From Limonium bicolor (taxonomy: Eukaryota > Streptophyta > Magnoliopsida > Caryophyllales > Plumbaginaceae): DNA of 64,000 nt. The stretch lies in assembly GCA_023374045.1 (NCBI GenBank), contig CM041783.1, positions 119,723,503-119,787,502 on the forward strand, written 5' to 3'. How positions within the stretch are numbered: position 1 is the stretch's first letter; the number at the start of each line of letters is the position of its first letter. The translations under genes and the position numbers were made by a program. Shown in pieces: positions 46,561 to 55,098 of this stretch. The notes under the pieces are model-generated. The model made no database searches. It had not been told where the DNA came from and saw only the letters and a program-made list of their open reading frames with translations.

Positions 46561-47230
46561 TAGAGGCTCCCGGATGGACATGCAATGTCGAACAATGTGA
46601 CTCTCGCAGAATGCGATCCCTTAGCTCAGCATTGCTTCGGGGGACGCATAATCTGCCATTCAATCGGATCAGACCATCTTCATGCAGTTTGAAGTCGTAC
46701 TTTCGGCTCTCGAAGGTACCTTCTGTGATTTTTGTCTGATCTCTGTGAAGTAAGGGTCGCTCAACTGAGCGTCTCGCACCTCGTCAACAAAGCTAGAAGA
46801 AGCGAGTAGGGAATGGAGCGAGTGTGCTCGATGACTCAGGGCGTCGGCTACAACATTTACCTTCCCTTCTTTATACTGGAGGTTGATGTCGTAATCCGAG
46901 AGGAACTCCATCCACCTCCTCTATCTTAAATTCAGTTCTTTTTGTGTGAATACATATTGGCAAACTTTTGTGGTCGGAGTAGATGGTGATGCTTACCCCA
47001 TAGAGATAGTGTCGCCATATCTTCAAGGCGAAGACAATGGCCCCTAACTCTAGATTATGAGTCGGGTAATTCTCTCTCGTGCTTTTTCAGCTGGCGGGAG
47101 GCGTAAGCTACTACCTTGCCATGCTGCATGAGTACGCATCCCATTCCCTTGTCCGATGCATCACAATACACCTCAAATCCCTCTGTGCCCTCTGGAAGTG
47201 CGAGAATTGGCGCTGAGGTCAATGAGTCTT
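46561..47230 (-). pseudogene. RNase H region of TE4 pol, broken
   Basis: Recognisable fragments in order on the minus strand: [19 protein letters not shown] at about 47180-47105, DHKSL with a one-base shift before [12 protein letters not shown] near 46960, then [10 protein letters not shown] and [11 protein letters not shown] (46911-46820). These are the start, the later TDHKSL motif and the end of a Ty3/gypsy RNase H. At least one shift and one in-frame stop (TAG for a Gln codon next to RRWME) interrupt it. Confidence 0.78.
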
Positions 47231-48040
47231 TTAGGCTCTGGAAGGATACCTTGCACTCGTCTGTCCATACAACGGTGCATCTTTCTTCATCAATGACGTC
47301 ATGGGCTTAGCGACTTTTGAGAAGTCCCTTACAAACCTCCGGTAATAACCGGCTAAACCATGAAAGCTCCGGATGTCGGTAACAGTCCTAGGTCTAGGCC
47401 ATGATCGTACAGCTTCGATTTTGGATGGATCTACTGAAATACCTGCGCTCGAGATGACATGACCGAGGAATGATACCTGATCTAGCCAAAACTCGCATTT
47501 AGAGAACTTCACATACAGCTGGTTCTCGTGCAGTGTCTCAAGTACTCTTCTCAAATGGTTTTCATGTTCTTCTGCTGACTTCGAATACACAAGGATGTCG
47601 TCGATGAATACTACTACTGAAGTGTCCAGCTGATAACTGAATAACCGATTTATTAGGTCCATGAACTTGGCTGGTGCGTTAGACAAACCGAATGGCATCA
47701 CCGTGAATTTGTAGTGGCCATATCTTGTTCGGAATGCCGTTTTCCCGATATCTTGCTCTTTAATAGCAATTTGGTGGTATCCGGACCGGAGATCAATCTT
47801 TGAAAAGACCGAAGCTCCCTTCAACTGATTGAACAGGTTGTCGATGTGTGGTAATGGATACTTGTTCTTTACAGTGACCGCATTCAATTCGCGGTAGTCG
47901 ATGCAGAGGCGGAGACTACCATCCTTCTTCTTCACGAAAAGGACCGGTGCTCCCCAGGGTGATACGCTTGGGCGTATAAACCCTTTGCCGAGTAGATCAC
48001 GTAATTGCTCTTTCAGCTCTATCATTTCTGCTGGTGCCAT
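47231..48040 (-). CDS. Reverse transcriptase domain (TE4 pol)
   Basis: A 269-codon open segment covering nearly the whole reverse transcriptase. Counted from Met 48040, visible blocks are [20 protein letters not shown] (about 29-48), [13 protein letters not shown] with the first catalytic Asp (about 79-91), [12 protein letters not shown] (115-126) and the FIDD active site at 145-148 in [13 protein letters not shown], followed by FLGHVIS and the LAGYYRRFV connection. This is Ty3/gypsy, chromovirus type. Around 47290 the frame is lost near MKKDAP and the last codons are out of frame. The domain copies element RNA into DNA. It is separated from protease by a stop and a shift, so it is not translated in register here. 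Confidence 0.93.
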   Translation of the reverse strand: MAPAEMIELKEQLRDLLGKGFIRPSVSPWGAPVLFVKKKDGSLRLCIDYRELNAVTVKNKYPLPHIDNLFNQLKGASVFSKIDLRSGYHQIAIKEQDIGKTAFRTRYGHYKFTVMPFGLSNAPAKFMDLINRLFSYQLDTSVVVFIDDILVYSKSAEEHENHLRRVLETLHENQLYVKFSKCEFWLDQVSFLGHVISSAGISVDPSKIEAVRSWPRPRTVTDIRSFHGLAGYYRRFVRDFSKVAKPMTSLMKKDAPLYGQTSARYPSRA

Positions 48041-48053
48041 ACGGTATGGTGCC

Positions 48054-48703
48054 CTAGCAATGGGACACTAGAGGTACAAGGTCGATTTTGAACTCTATTG
48101 CTCTCTGTGGTGGCATACCAGGTAGCTCTTTCGGAAATACATCAGGGAATTCTGAGACTATTGCTACATCCTCACTGAATTCTGGATCTCTCTCCAGATC
48201 TTGCATATGGCATAAATACACTTCATGTCCTTTTCTGAGCTCCCGATACATTGCCATAGCGGAGATGACTGTAGTTGAAGGCTCTCTCGGGCTCTGGTGG
48301 TATAAAAGTGACCCCAGATGGACTCTTGAGCAGCAATCGGTGCTCGGCGCATAGGATCCGTCCCTTGTGCTGCTCCAACCAGTTAATTCCGATTATCAAG
48401 TCGAATCCCAACCCATTGAATTCAATGAAGGAGATGGGAAACGCTTCGCCTTTGATTTGAATGGTGGCGGGGTGGTAGTAATTAGTACACTTTACTCGCT
48501 CCTTCGACGGGAGAGTAACCAAGAAATTTGGTAGCTCATCTGCGTCTAGCCCCAACCTTGTAGCGAATGCTGGCGATACAAAGGTGTGAGACACACCGGA
48601 GTCGAATAGTATTAAGGCTTCGATGCCGTTTACTAGGAATGTTCCCGTTAGAATGGTGCCGCTTTTGCCGGCTTGCTCTTCGGTGAGGATACTCAGGTTA
48701 CCT
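48054..48703 (-). pseudogene. Aspartic protease and linker to RT (TE4 pol), frameshifted
   Basis: The frame after the AlkB block carries ILTEEQAGKSGTILTG and the active-site block ALILFDSGVSHTFVS, with Asp-Ser-Gly at 48603-48595, then the FDLIIGINWLEQHKG flap-side block. This is a retropepsin of the plant gypsy type, cutting the Gag-Pol polyprotein. Around 48290-48260 the frame shifts. The next segment has EFPDVFPKELPGMPPQR and FKIDLVP, the usual linker into RT, and ends in a TAG at 48054-48056. The distance between blocks is as in intact relatives, so only small indels and one stop separate protease from RT. Confidence 0.85.
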
Positions 48704-48864
48704 TCGGTACCGAGTCCACAACCAATTGATTCATAAGATTATAAGTAACGTTGGTGGAACGCAAGTGGAATTTAATAACCAACACTGCTTTTATTGAATA
48801 ACCAACCATCATACATACTGTGTCTTTAATACACGTTACTACTGGATTACATGCTACTACAAGA
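48704..48864 (-). other. 3'-UTR-like tail of the AlkB insert with AATAAA
   Basis: Follows the conserved C-terminal end of AlkB. It is AT-rich and has a canonical AATAAA at 48795-48790. The insert ends at AGGTAAC (48703-48697), after which protease coding resumes. No poly(A) remnant is visible. Confidence 0.6.
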
Positions 48865-49603
48865 TTAATACTTTCTAAAGGTAAGGTTCATGCGTCCTGG
48901 TTTCTTGTGTGTGGAATTGATTATTCCGGTGGTGCCGTATTCAACTTGATCTTCTGGATCCCATGATACAGCAACCTTGCTTTTCCACCCATGATTAGAA
49001 CATCTCCTGATCTCAATACCCATTTCTCTGCGAGGTCCACACACTTCTGCTCGCTATGCAAGAATACGACATCATCACCAATGGACCAAGACACTACGGG
49101 CACTCCTAGTTCAAGAGATTCCGTTGTCTCGTCCTTATCTTGGTGTAAGCCAAGTCGTCCTTCATTCTCATAGAAGTTGACGATACATAAGTCTGCTTCG
49201 AGTGCAGGGACTGGTTCATCTTCGCATTGTTGTGCAATTTCTACAGCTTGAGTGACAAGCGTTTCGTATTCTAGGGGTATTGGTGGAGGTGTTGCTCCGT
49301 CTCCTGCTCGCGTTGTTTGGTATGTCTTGGTGTAAGGGTTCCAATCCTTTCCCAAGCACATCATTTTCAGCTTCATTGTAGCTCCACCGGGGAATTCGGG
49401 TGTATAAAATCCTCCTGGACCCATTCCTAACTCGTTGCATCGTCGAATGATTGAAACTTGTGCTTTGGGTGTCAGGTATCCTTTTAATAAGATCATACCT
49501 GGGCGGATGACCTGACACTGCTCGTTGTTGAAGTGGTGAGTGGCGATGTCGGTCTCTTCATGATGTGAGTTCAAAGGTATTGGGTAACAGATAAGGAATT
49601 TCC
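48865..49603 (-). CDS. AlkB-family Fe(II)/2-oxoglutarate dioxygenase captured in TE4
   Basis: The open frame runs from about 49603 (stop upstream at about 49613) to a TAA at 48923-48921. The first ATG is at 49496. The protein matches the plant AlkB-homologue pattern: RPGMILLKGYL, GMGPGGFYTPEF, MMCLGKDWNP, then the double-stranded beta-helix core. Counted from that ATG, CIVNFY is near 104-109, the iron-binding HQD at 118-120 (GLHQDKDE), VSWSIGDD near 135, SGDVLIMGGKARLLYHG with the distal iron-binding His at 178. Such enzymes oxidatively remove methyl groups from nucleic acids using iron and 2-oxoglutarate. The 2-oxoglutarate-binding Arg motif (GRMNLTFR) is present but one frame away, at about 48891-48868, ending in a stop at 48865, so one base is missing or extra near 48925. 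No intron interrupts the domain. It sits between gag and protease of a retrotransposon, on the coding strand. The family call is firm; the activity is inferred. Confidence 0.92.
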
Positions 49604-49792
49604 CTAAGGTGGTAAATTATATCTAGTGTGAGCTCTAGGCTTACTAATTCATTTCATGCTCAATACATACTTCCAAGTTACTTACTCATGCTCAATTTCA
49701 TACTTCAAGTACTTACGCGTTCATGCTTCCATTAATACCATTACTTTGATACTTAGACATGCTCTTCAAGGATTAAAGGTTACGGTAGTTAC
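49604..49792 (-). other. Predicted intron 3, or 5' flank of the AlkB insert
   Basis: Starts after CCCAG with GTAACTACC and can end at CCACCTTAG|GG. Removing it joins gag (phase 1) to the AlkB frame without a shift. Alternatively this is simply the 5' part of the inserted block, since the AGGTAAC at its start recurs at 48703-48697. The stretch is AT-rich and non-coding. Confidence 0.5.
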
Positions 49793-50137
49793 CTGGGCCA
49801 GACTTAGTCCCGGTCCCATCACGGTCAATGATGTGTAAGGCCGGCTGCCTCTGCGGTGCGCCCTTCTGCGGACCCCAGGATCCCTGTCCCTGTGAGGCAT
49901 GCTGGGCATGTGCATCGCTAGATGCAACCTCCTTGCCTTCACGCTGCTTATAGCCCTGATAGTTGCCCTTGGGCCTAGAATTTTCTGGGCATGCATTAGC
50001 ACGGTGCCCTGGTTTCTGGTAGTTGTAGCTGCGGATCTCCCTTCCTTGGCAATCAGTGCCGGGATGATCCTTGATGCAGTTTCGGCATATGTAGTTGCGG
50101 CCATCGGTTTGGTTCATGCTATGGCCAAATCCAGAAC
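49793..50137 (-). CDS. gag exon 3: zinc-knuckle part (TE4)
   Basis: Open throughout in the phase set by the upstream splice. It begins SGFGHSMNQTDGRNY, then CRNCIKDHPGTDC, typical of the first knuckle of chromovirus Gag. The second, CCHC-type knuckle reads SYNYQKPGHRANAC: the first two zinc-binding Cys are replaced by Ser and Tyr, so only His and the last Cys remain and it probably does not hold zinc. A Gln/Gly-rich tail leads to KSGPG, where the AlkB block begins. Knuckles package element RNA. The overlapping minus frame at 49766-50104 is a shadow. Confidence 0.75.
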
Positions 50138-50230
50138 CTATAGCTTCCAAGTTAGCAAAGTTCGGTATACTTACAATACTCCATATACATACTATTTCAC
50201 AAGTGTACTAATTCGGTTTCAGGTTCTTAC
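50138..50230 (-). other. Predicted gag intron 2 (93 nt)
   Basis: Donor ACAAGG|GTAAGA, AT-rich body with stops, branch-like TTGCTAACTT and acceptor GAAGCTATAG|GT. Splicing keeps the frame at KG|SGFG. Size and sequence are typical of short plant introns. Confidence 0.65.
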
Positions 50231-50519
50231 CCTTGTAGGGCTGAGACCTCAGTGGCTTCGCTGCCACTAGTGCGGTGTAGCCAAGCTGCAATGGCTCAGC
50301 CGTCTTGCCCTTCTCAGTATGGGCACCGCCGTCTCCTGAGGTGTTCTTCTGGTGGGAATACTTCCCCTTCTTCTTCTTCTTCTTCTTCTTCTTCCAAGGT
50401 TTGGCTTGGTTTTGGTCGTCGAAGGTGTTACCCTTGCTGCTCACCTTGCGCTTCAGCGCTTGCTCCTCATCCCTTAGTTGGCAGGTGATCTCAACTCGAG
50501 ATGCAGCGTGGTAACACTC
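50231..50519 (-). CDS. gag exon 2: central/linker part (TE4)
   Basis: Open over its full 289 bases. It starts ECYHAASRVEITCQL, which continues the Gag pattern after the capsid-like domain in related elements, then LRDEEQALKRK, DDQNQAKPW, a run of nine Lys codons written mostly as AAG (a trinucleotide repeat at about 50370-50397), and ends at RSQPYKG before intron 2. The basic stretch could bind nucleic acid. The plus-strand frames over the repeat (Phe- and Ser-rich) are shadows. Confidence 0.72.
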
Positions 50520-50608
50520 CTGAATTACTTGGGCATTAGGTTACACATTTACATACGGGAATACTAATTCACATTACTCATGGCTTTTAAGGGTTCGACG
50601 TTTTTTAC
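50520..50608 (-). other. Predicted gag intron 1 (89 nt)
   Basis: Donor CTTCAG|GTAAAA, AT-rich body with in-frame stops, branch-like GTAACCTAATG, acceptor AAGTAATTCAG|GAG. Its removal joins TSLQ to ECYH in phase 0, restoring the Gag continuity expected from the family. Confidence 0.65.
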
Positions 50609-50998
50609 CTGAAGGGAGGTAAACCGTGTGAATCCCATGCCATACCGGAGTCGATGCCTCAATCCGCCGTAGAAGCGGTCGACCAAGACTTGGCCGATAT
50701 ACCCGAGGTCGGGTAGAAGTCTAAGGAGAGAGGTGAAGGTGCGGTAATATTCATCAACCGTCATCTTCTCTGTCATTTTTAGGGCATCAAGCTCAAGGCG
50801 TTTCTTGGTCTTGACATGCTCGGGATAGTACTTAGATCGGAGGAGAGAGGTGAATGCTTCCCAACCAAATGTAGGGTCGGCTACGTGCTTGGCCTTAATG
50901 AGCTTCCACCAGTCCATAGCCACGTCCTTGAGGTAGTACGCAGCTATCCTCACTCGAACTCCAGCAGGAGTCTCAAGTGTCTCGAATGCCGTCTCCAT
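50609..50998 (-). CDS. gag exon 1: capsid-like (retrotrans_gag) domain, N-terminally truncated (TE4)
   Basis: 130 open codons from the ATG at 50998. The pattern FETLETPAGVRVRIAAYYLKD, then MDWWKLIK, GWEAFTSLLRSKYYPE, LDALKMTEKMTVDEYYRTFT and LLRLLPDLG is the plant Ty3/gypsy Gag capsid-like domain, which forms the virus-like particle. The expected N-terminal residues are absent: two codons before the ATG the sequence is already LTR (51000 onward), with a TGA in frame. The ATG at the junction is therefore an internal Met of the original Gag. The frame shown as running on past 50609 to a stop is intron read-through. Confidence 0.88.
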
Positions 50999-53900
50999 CT
51001 CGGGTGTTCAATACTCTTTACTCAAGGTCAATGACTTACAATAGTCAAGACCGATACACTTACAATACTTACTTCTTACTTACTTTACTCAAGTTAAGTC
51101 GGTATGACCTCCGGGCAGGGATTACTACATCCCACCACCGGGCTTTAGGGTGGCCCACTAATCCAGGATGCTACCCATTCAAGGGATTTGGTCCATGGAA
51201 ATATTACAGCCAGGATTCGGATCCAACCTCTTGTGTTTCCTTATCCTCACGCGTGGCCGAAACTATATCGGACTTCTACTCATTCCATTTTTCTCATTAC
51301 TCAAGTTAGCAGTTAGATGGTTAGGAATTAGTAGAAGTCATTACTTCCATACCATACATCAATACATTACTCAAGTACACATTACTTACTCATACTCTTC
51401 ATTCTCATTCATACATTTCATGAATTATACAAACTAATTGTTCAAGAAGATACAACAAGAACAATATAGCTCAACCACAACTAAGTGCGATAAAAGTCCG
51501 ATTCGTGTATTTATCTTATTGGTGATCACATAAGCACACAGATCGGGGTAACCAAGTTAGGATACAGGGCATGAAGAAATCATACCGTTCACCGTCGTAT
51601 TCGCACTACCGGATTCCTTCAATGTTCAACTATTGATTCCTATACATACATGAAGTTGTATGATCAATGGTTTGTTATTGATCCAACTTATTCTTTCATT
51701 AATACTCTTACTGTATACTTACTACTCCTTTACATTCATACTTGATTATTAATCCCATTCTTTCCTCATTACCTCTTATTCTTGTTTTCTTACTCCTGTA
51801 CTTACTTTCTTACCTTTACTACTTCATTTATAGTGTACTACTACATATATATATGCACATGTATATAGGCATATATATATATACATATGATTACTATAAA
51901 AATATATGTTTTTTTTGTTTTGCCTCGACCGACCTTACCCAGGGTCGGACCCAAGGTCGGTCGAAGTCAGTAAGTTTCGTTAAGGCAAAATTCCAGGCTC
52001 GACCGACCTTGCAAGTCTGGTCCCAAGGTCGGTCCATTCCAGTGAGTTACTTACGTGAAAATTTCAGGCCCGACCGGCCTTGCAAGTTCGGTCCCAAGGT
52101 CAGTCTGTTCCAGTATGTTCTGGGTTCGAGTTTTCTGGACTCGACCGACCTTGCCCAAGTTCGGTCCCCAAGGTCGGTCCATTCCAGTAGACCTCTGGCC
52201 TTCACAATTTACAACTCGGCCAACCTTGTAAGTTCGGTCCCCAAGGTCGGTCAAAGTCACAAGACTTCCCGTCAGTGTATTTTTAAGGCGCGACCGACCT
52301 TGCGGGTTCGGTCCCAAGGTTGGTCCGGCCCAGTACTTAAGTTTTAAAATCTGTTTCTTAGTGTTTTACTTTCCCATTGCTTCCCCAATCTTTACCAATA
52401 CTTCCCTACATGTTTACCACTCATTTAGATGCTCTAAATCACCTTAATTCATCCACCAAGCTTGCTACTCAATTTCTACTCAACTTACACAAATTTTCCT
52501 CATTTCATTTTAGCACTTGCAGCAGTTTTTACTCCTCTAATGCTACAGATTTTAAACTCTCTTCTACCTCATTACCACCTCCTCAACTAATGCCACTCCT
52601 AGCATTCAATATACATTACTTTACATCCTAGCTCTATCCCATTAACAAGCTCCTTTCCAAATCTGTTTCAAGACACTAAACTACTCATTTTAACTCTCCA
52701 AATGCACCTAGTCCTACCTAGGTTAGTTCCTCTTGTTAAACCATTAAGTCCTCAACTTCTTAGATAAAATTTGACATAGTCTCCCCTATAATTTTACTTT
52801 GCTCACACACTATTTCAGCCCACAATTTCTCATTCTCACAACCTGTTTATCCAATGCATTATACTCACATAATAACTCCACAACAACACAATGAAATTCC
52901 TGCACATACACATTCACTACCCAAGGTTTTTCCCAAGCTTTAAACATCTTTTAAAAGGCTTCAAAACTGTTTTATTCTCTTCTCCAATACATTACTACAT
53001 TACTACTACTCATACTACATACACTACTCATTTTTAGATACTTAAAATCTTTACAATGCAATACACAAACTCACCCAAGGTAAGAGTATTTACCTTGTCT
53101 TGCTAGTTTTTCTTTCTTTCCTTTCCTTCTCTTCTTTTCCTCTTTCCTTCTTCTCTTGTTCTCGGTTTTTGTTCAAGAAGTGGCAATGCTACAGCAAGCC
53201 ATACATACCCATACTAGTTTAGCACCTTAACCTTAACTAACCCTAGAATTTAGATGTTTTAGGGTTTAGGAAAGAGTATTACCTTCCGACCAATGAATGA
53301 AGTTCTTGACTTGCAAGAGAGTAGGATTCCTAGCCCAATGGAGAAGCCAAAATCGGCTGGAGCATGAAGAGCAAGGCATTCAAAAACTGAAAATCCTTAT
53401 AATGCTAATGAGAGCTAGAAATGCAGGATTTTCGAAATTCTTTCTACCTCAAAGTAACAAGGAGGTGAAGGTGCTTCTAATGGTGGACTCAAATCTGCAA
53501 ATGGCCTTCACCCATAAAAATGAAAATGAAGCTTTTGGATTTTTGCAAAAAAGGAAAGTGTTCTCCTTTGCAAGGGGATTCCAATGGTACTAATTTTGTA
53601 ATTTTTGGAGAAGGATTAAGGGGTTAACAAGAGGAGAGAAGGTGGAAGTTGAGTGAGCTCCTTCATTTCTCCATGGCTGTCGCAGGAGAAAGAAGAAAAT
53701 TTCAGAGGAGGAGGGAGCTGGGTGCGTGAGAGAGAGGTAAGGATAGGAGAGAGAGTGAGTTTTGCTTTTTACTTATTTTTCTTGTCTTTTAGTAAATAAG
53801 AGAGAGTTAAGTGAGTGTGAGAGAGGAGGGAAAAAACGGTCCCCTATACCCACCTCTACAGATTTTTAATTTTTATTTGCAAGGTGGACACACTAAGTTT

Positions 53901-54251
53901 GTTTATTTACATTCTCACCCCACAACTTCTCGGTTGTTACAGTTTTTACTAACCGGAACCCGTTTTCTGGAATATTCTCATTTAATTAACTTTATTGGTT
54001 CCCAACCTTTATTACTGTTTGTTAATGACTATTTGGTTGACCAAAATCATTACGAGTCTATTTGACTCGCTTAAAGTCGTGTTTTCCCGGTTTCCTCGAA
54101 AAACGCGCTTTAAGTTTCGTTTATGCTTTTAACCCATTTTAAAGGTCCGTTTTCTTCGGGATTTGCTCCCTCGTGTTTATTTAAGTGTAATTAAGCCTTT
54201 AAAATTTTAATTAGCCAAATTAATCACTGTTTTTAATTACGGGGTATTTCA
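50999..54251 (-). repeat. TE4 5' LTR, truncated at its inner end
   Basis: Equivalent to 41115-44855 of the other LTR, ending GGGGTATTTCA. The first 773 bp of the plus-strand LTR (the U5 side of the element) and the primer binding site are missing, joined directly to gag with a TC overlap. It contains the hairpin array 51927-52330 and is uninterrupted where the other LTR has the N gap. Confidence 0.9.
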
Positions 54252-55098
54252 GTAAGCGGATAAAAGTCCAAACAGGATCAAAAATGACAACCAAACGAAG
54301 ATAATGATGAACACAACTCATCAACCCTGCATGTGAACATTAATGAACTTAACATACCACCTACGAAGTGCATTTAAAACTATTACAAAATGATTGGACA
54401 TAACTTAATCAGAGTCGCGCAACGGAAGCTGATGGTCCCAGTTAGAATTATCTACTGATCTCAAGGGGAATGCACACATATTTCACGTATCTTAATAAAA
54501 AAAGCATGTGCCCATCCACCTAAAGTCTTACAGCCCAAGATGGCTATCTTTAAAACTAATCATGAGTTCAAAATAAGAGTGAAGACTCCTTCACTATTTA
54601 CCGACTAGCTACACTAGTCTAGGGTACGTGGGTGTACCCCTCGTTTAGGGGGGGAGCCTACTGTGTTTAGCATAGATGTACACCTTATGTACACTTTCGT
54701 TGCATTGTGATCTGTATGTTTACATGTGTGACTCTGTGATTGCATGAACTTTACCTGTTGATGTGTACTACATTACACTGTTATACATGATTATGTGCAC
54801 TACGTTACACTATATTGGAATTACTCTGTGTTTGCATGATTCGTACTATGCTACATTACTATGAATGAATTATGTGCACTACGTTGCACTACACTAAAGT
54901 TATTTTTGGTGATGACCTTTCATGTTCATTATATTGTATGCTAGGTTGAATATATACTACAACTTAAAAGTAGTGAAACTTAGGACTTGATCCCTAAAAT
55001 AGAATTGAGTTGTGAATACTTAGTGGAACTTGATTCCCCACAACATTTGAACTTAGATATGAGACTTCGGGGCGAAGTCCTTTTTAAGGGGGGTAAAT
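54252..55098 (+). mobile_element. TE6 internal 3' end with polypurine tract
   Basis: Ends with stem GACTTC/GAAGTC, loop GGGGC (55063-55079), and TTTTTAAGGGGGGTAAAT directly before an LTR start, so TE6 is plus-oriented. No coding domain is seen in the 850 bp. It contains repeated CACTACGTTACACTA-like words at 54770-54890. Confidence 0.7.

Larger units (their letters stand above)
40342..54251 (-). mobile_element. TE4: chromodomain Ty3/gypsy (Tekay/Del-like) element carrying an AlkB gene
   Basis: Minus-strand order: truncated 5' LTR, gag with two CCHC-type knuckles, AlkB dioxygenase, protease, reverse transcriptase, RNase H, integrase with C-terminal chromodomain, polypurine tracts, 3' LTR. The chromodomain and integrase/RT words place it in the chromoviruses. 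The primer binding site, gag N-terminus and about 770 bp of the 5' LTR are deleted. The outer flanks (ACCCC left, GTAAG right) do not form a target duplication, so the copy was rearranged. Pol is broken by several shifts and stops, so this copy is not autonomous. Confidence 0.9.

Noticed and set aside
46344..46739. 131-codon plus frame
   Set aside because: Antisense to the integrase/RNase H region, whose motifs are clear on the minus strand.
49572..49574. TTG at 49574 as the AlkB start codon
   Set aside because: TTG initiation is not expected in plants. The frame is open further upstream to a TAA near 49613, and the first ATG is at 49496; translation as part of a Gag fusion is more plausible.
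49773..50104. 112-codon minus frame starting near 50104 as a separate gene
   Set aside because: A frame shadow of the zinc-knuckle part of gag, which is read in the neighbouring frame.
50252..50514. Ser-rich and Phe-rich plus-strand frames
   Set aside because: They are antisense readings of the AAG repeat that encodes the Lys run of Gag.
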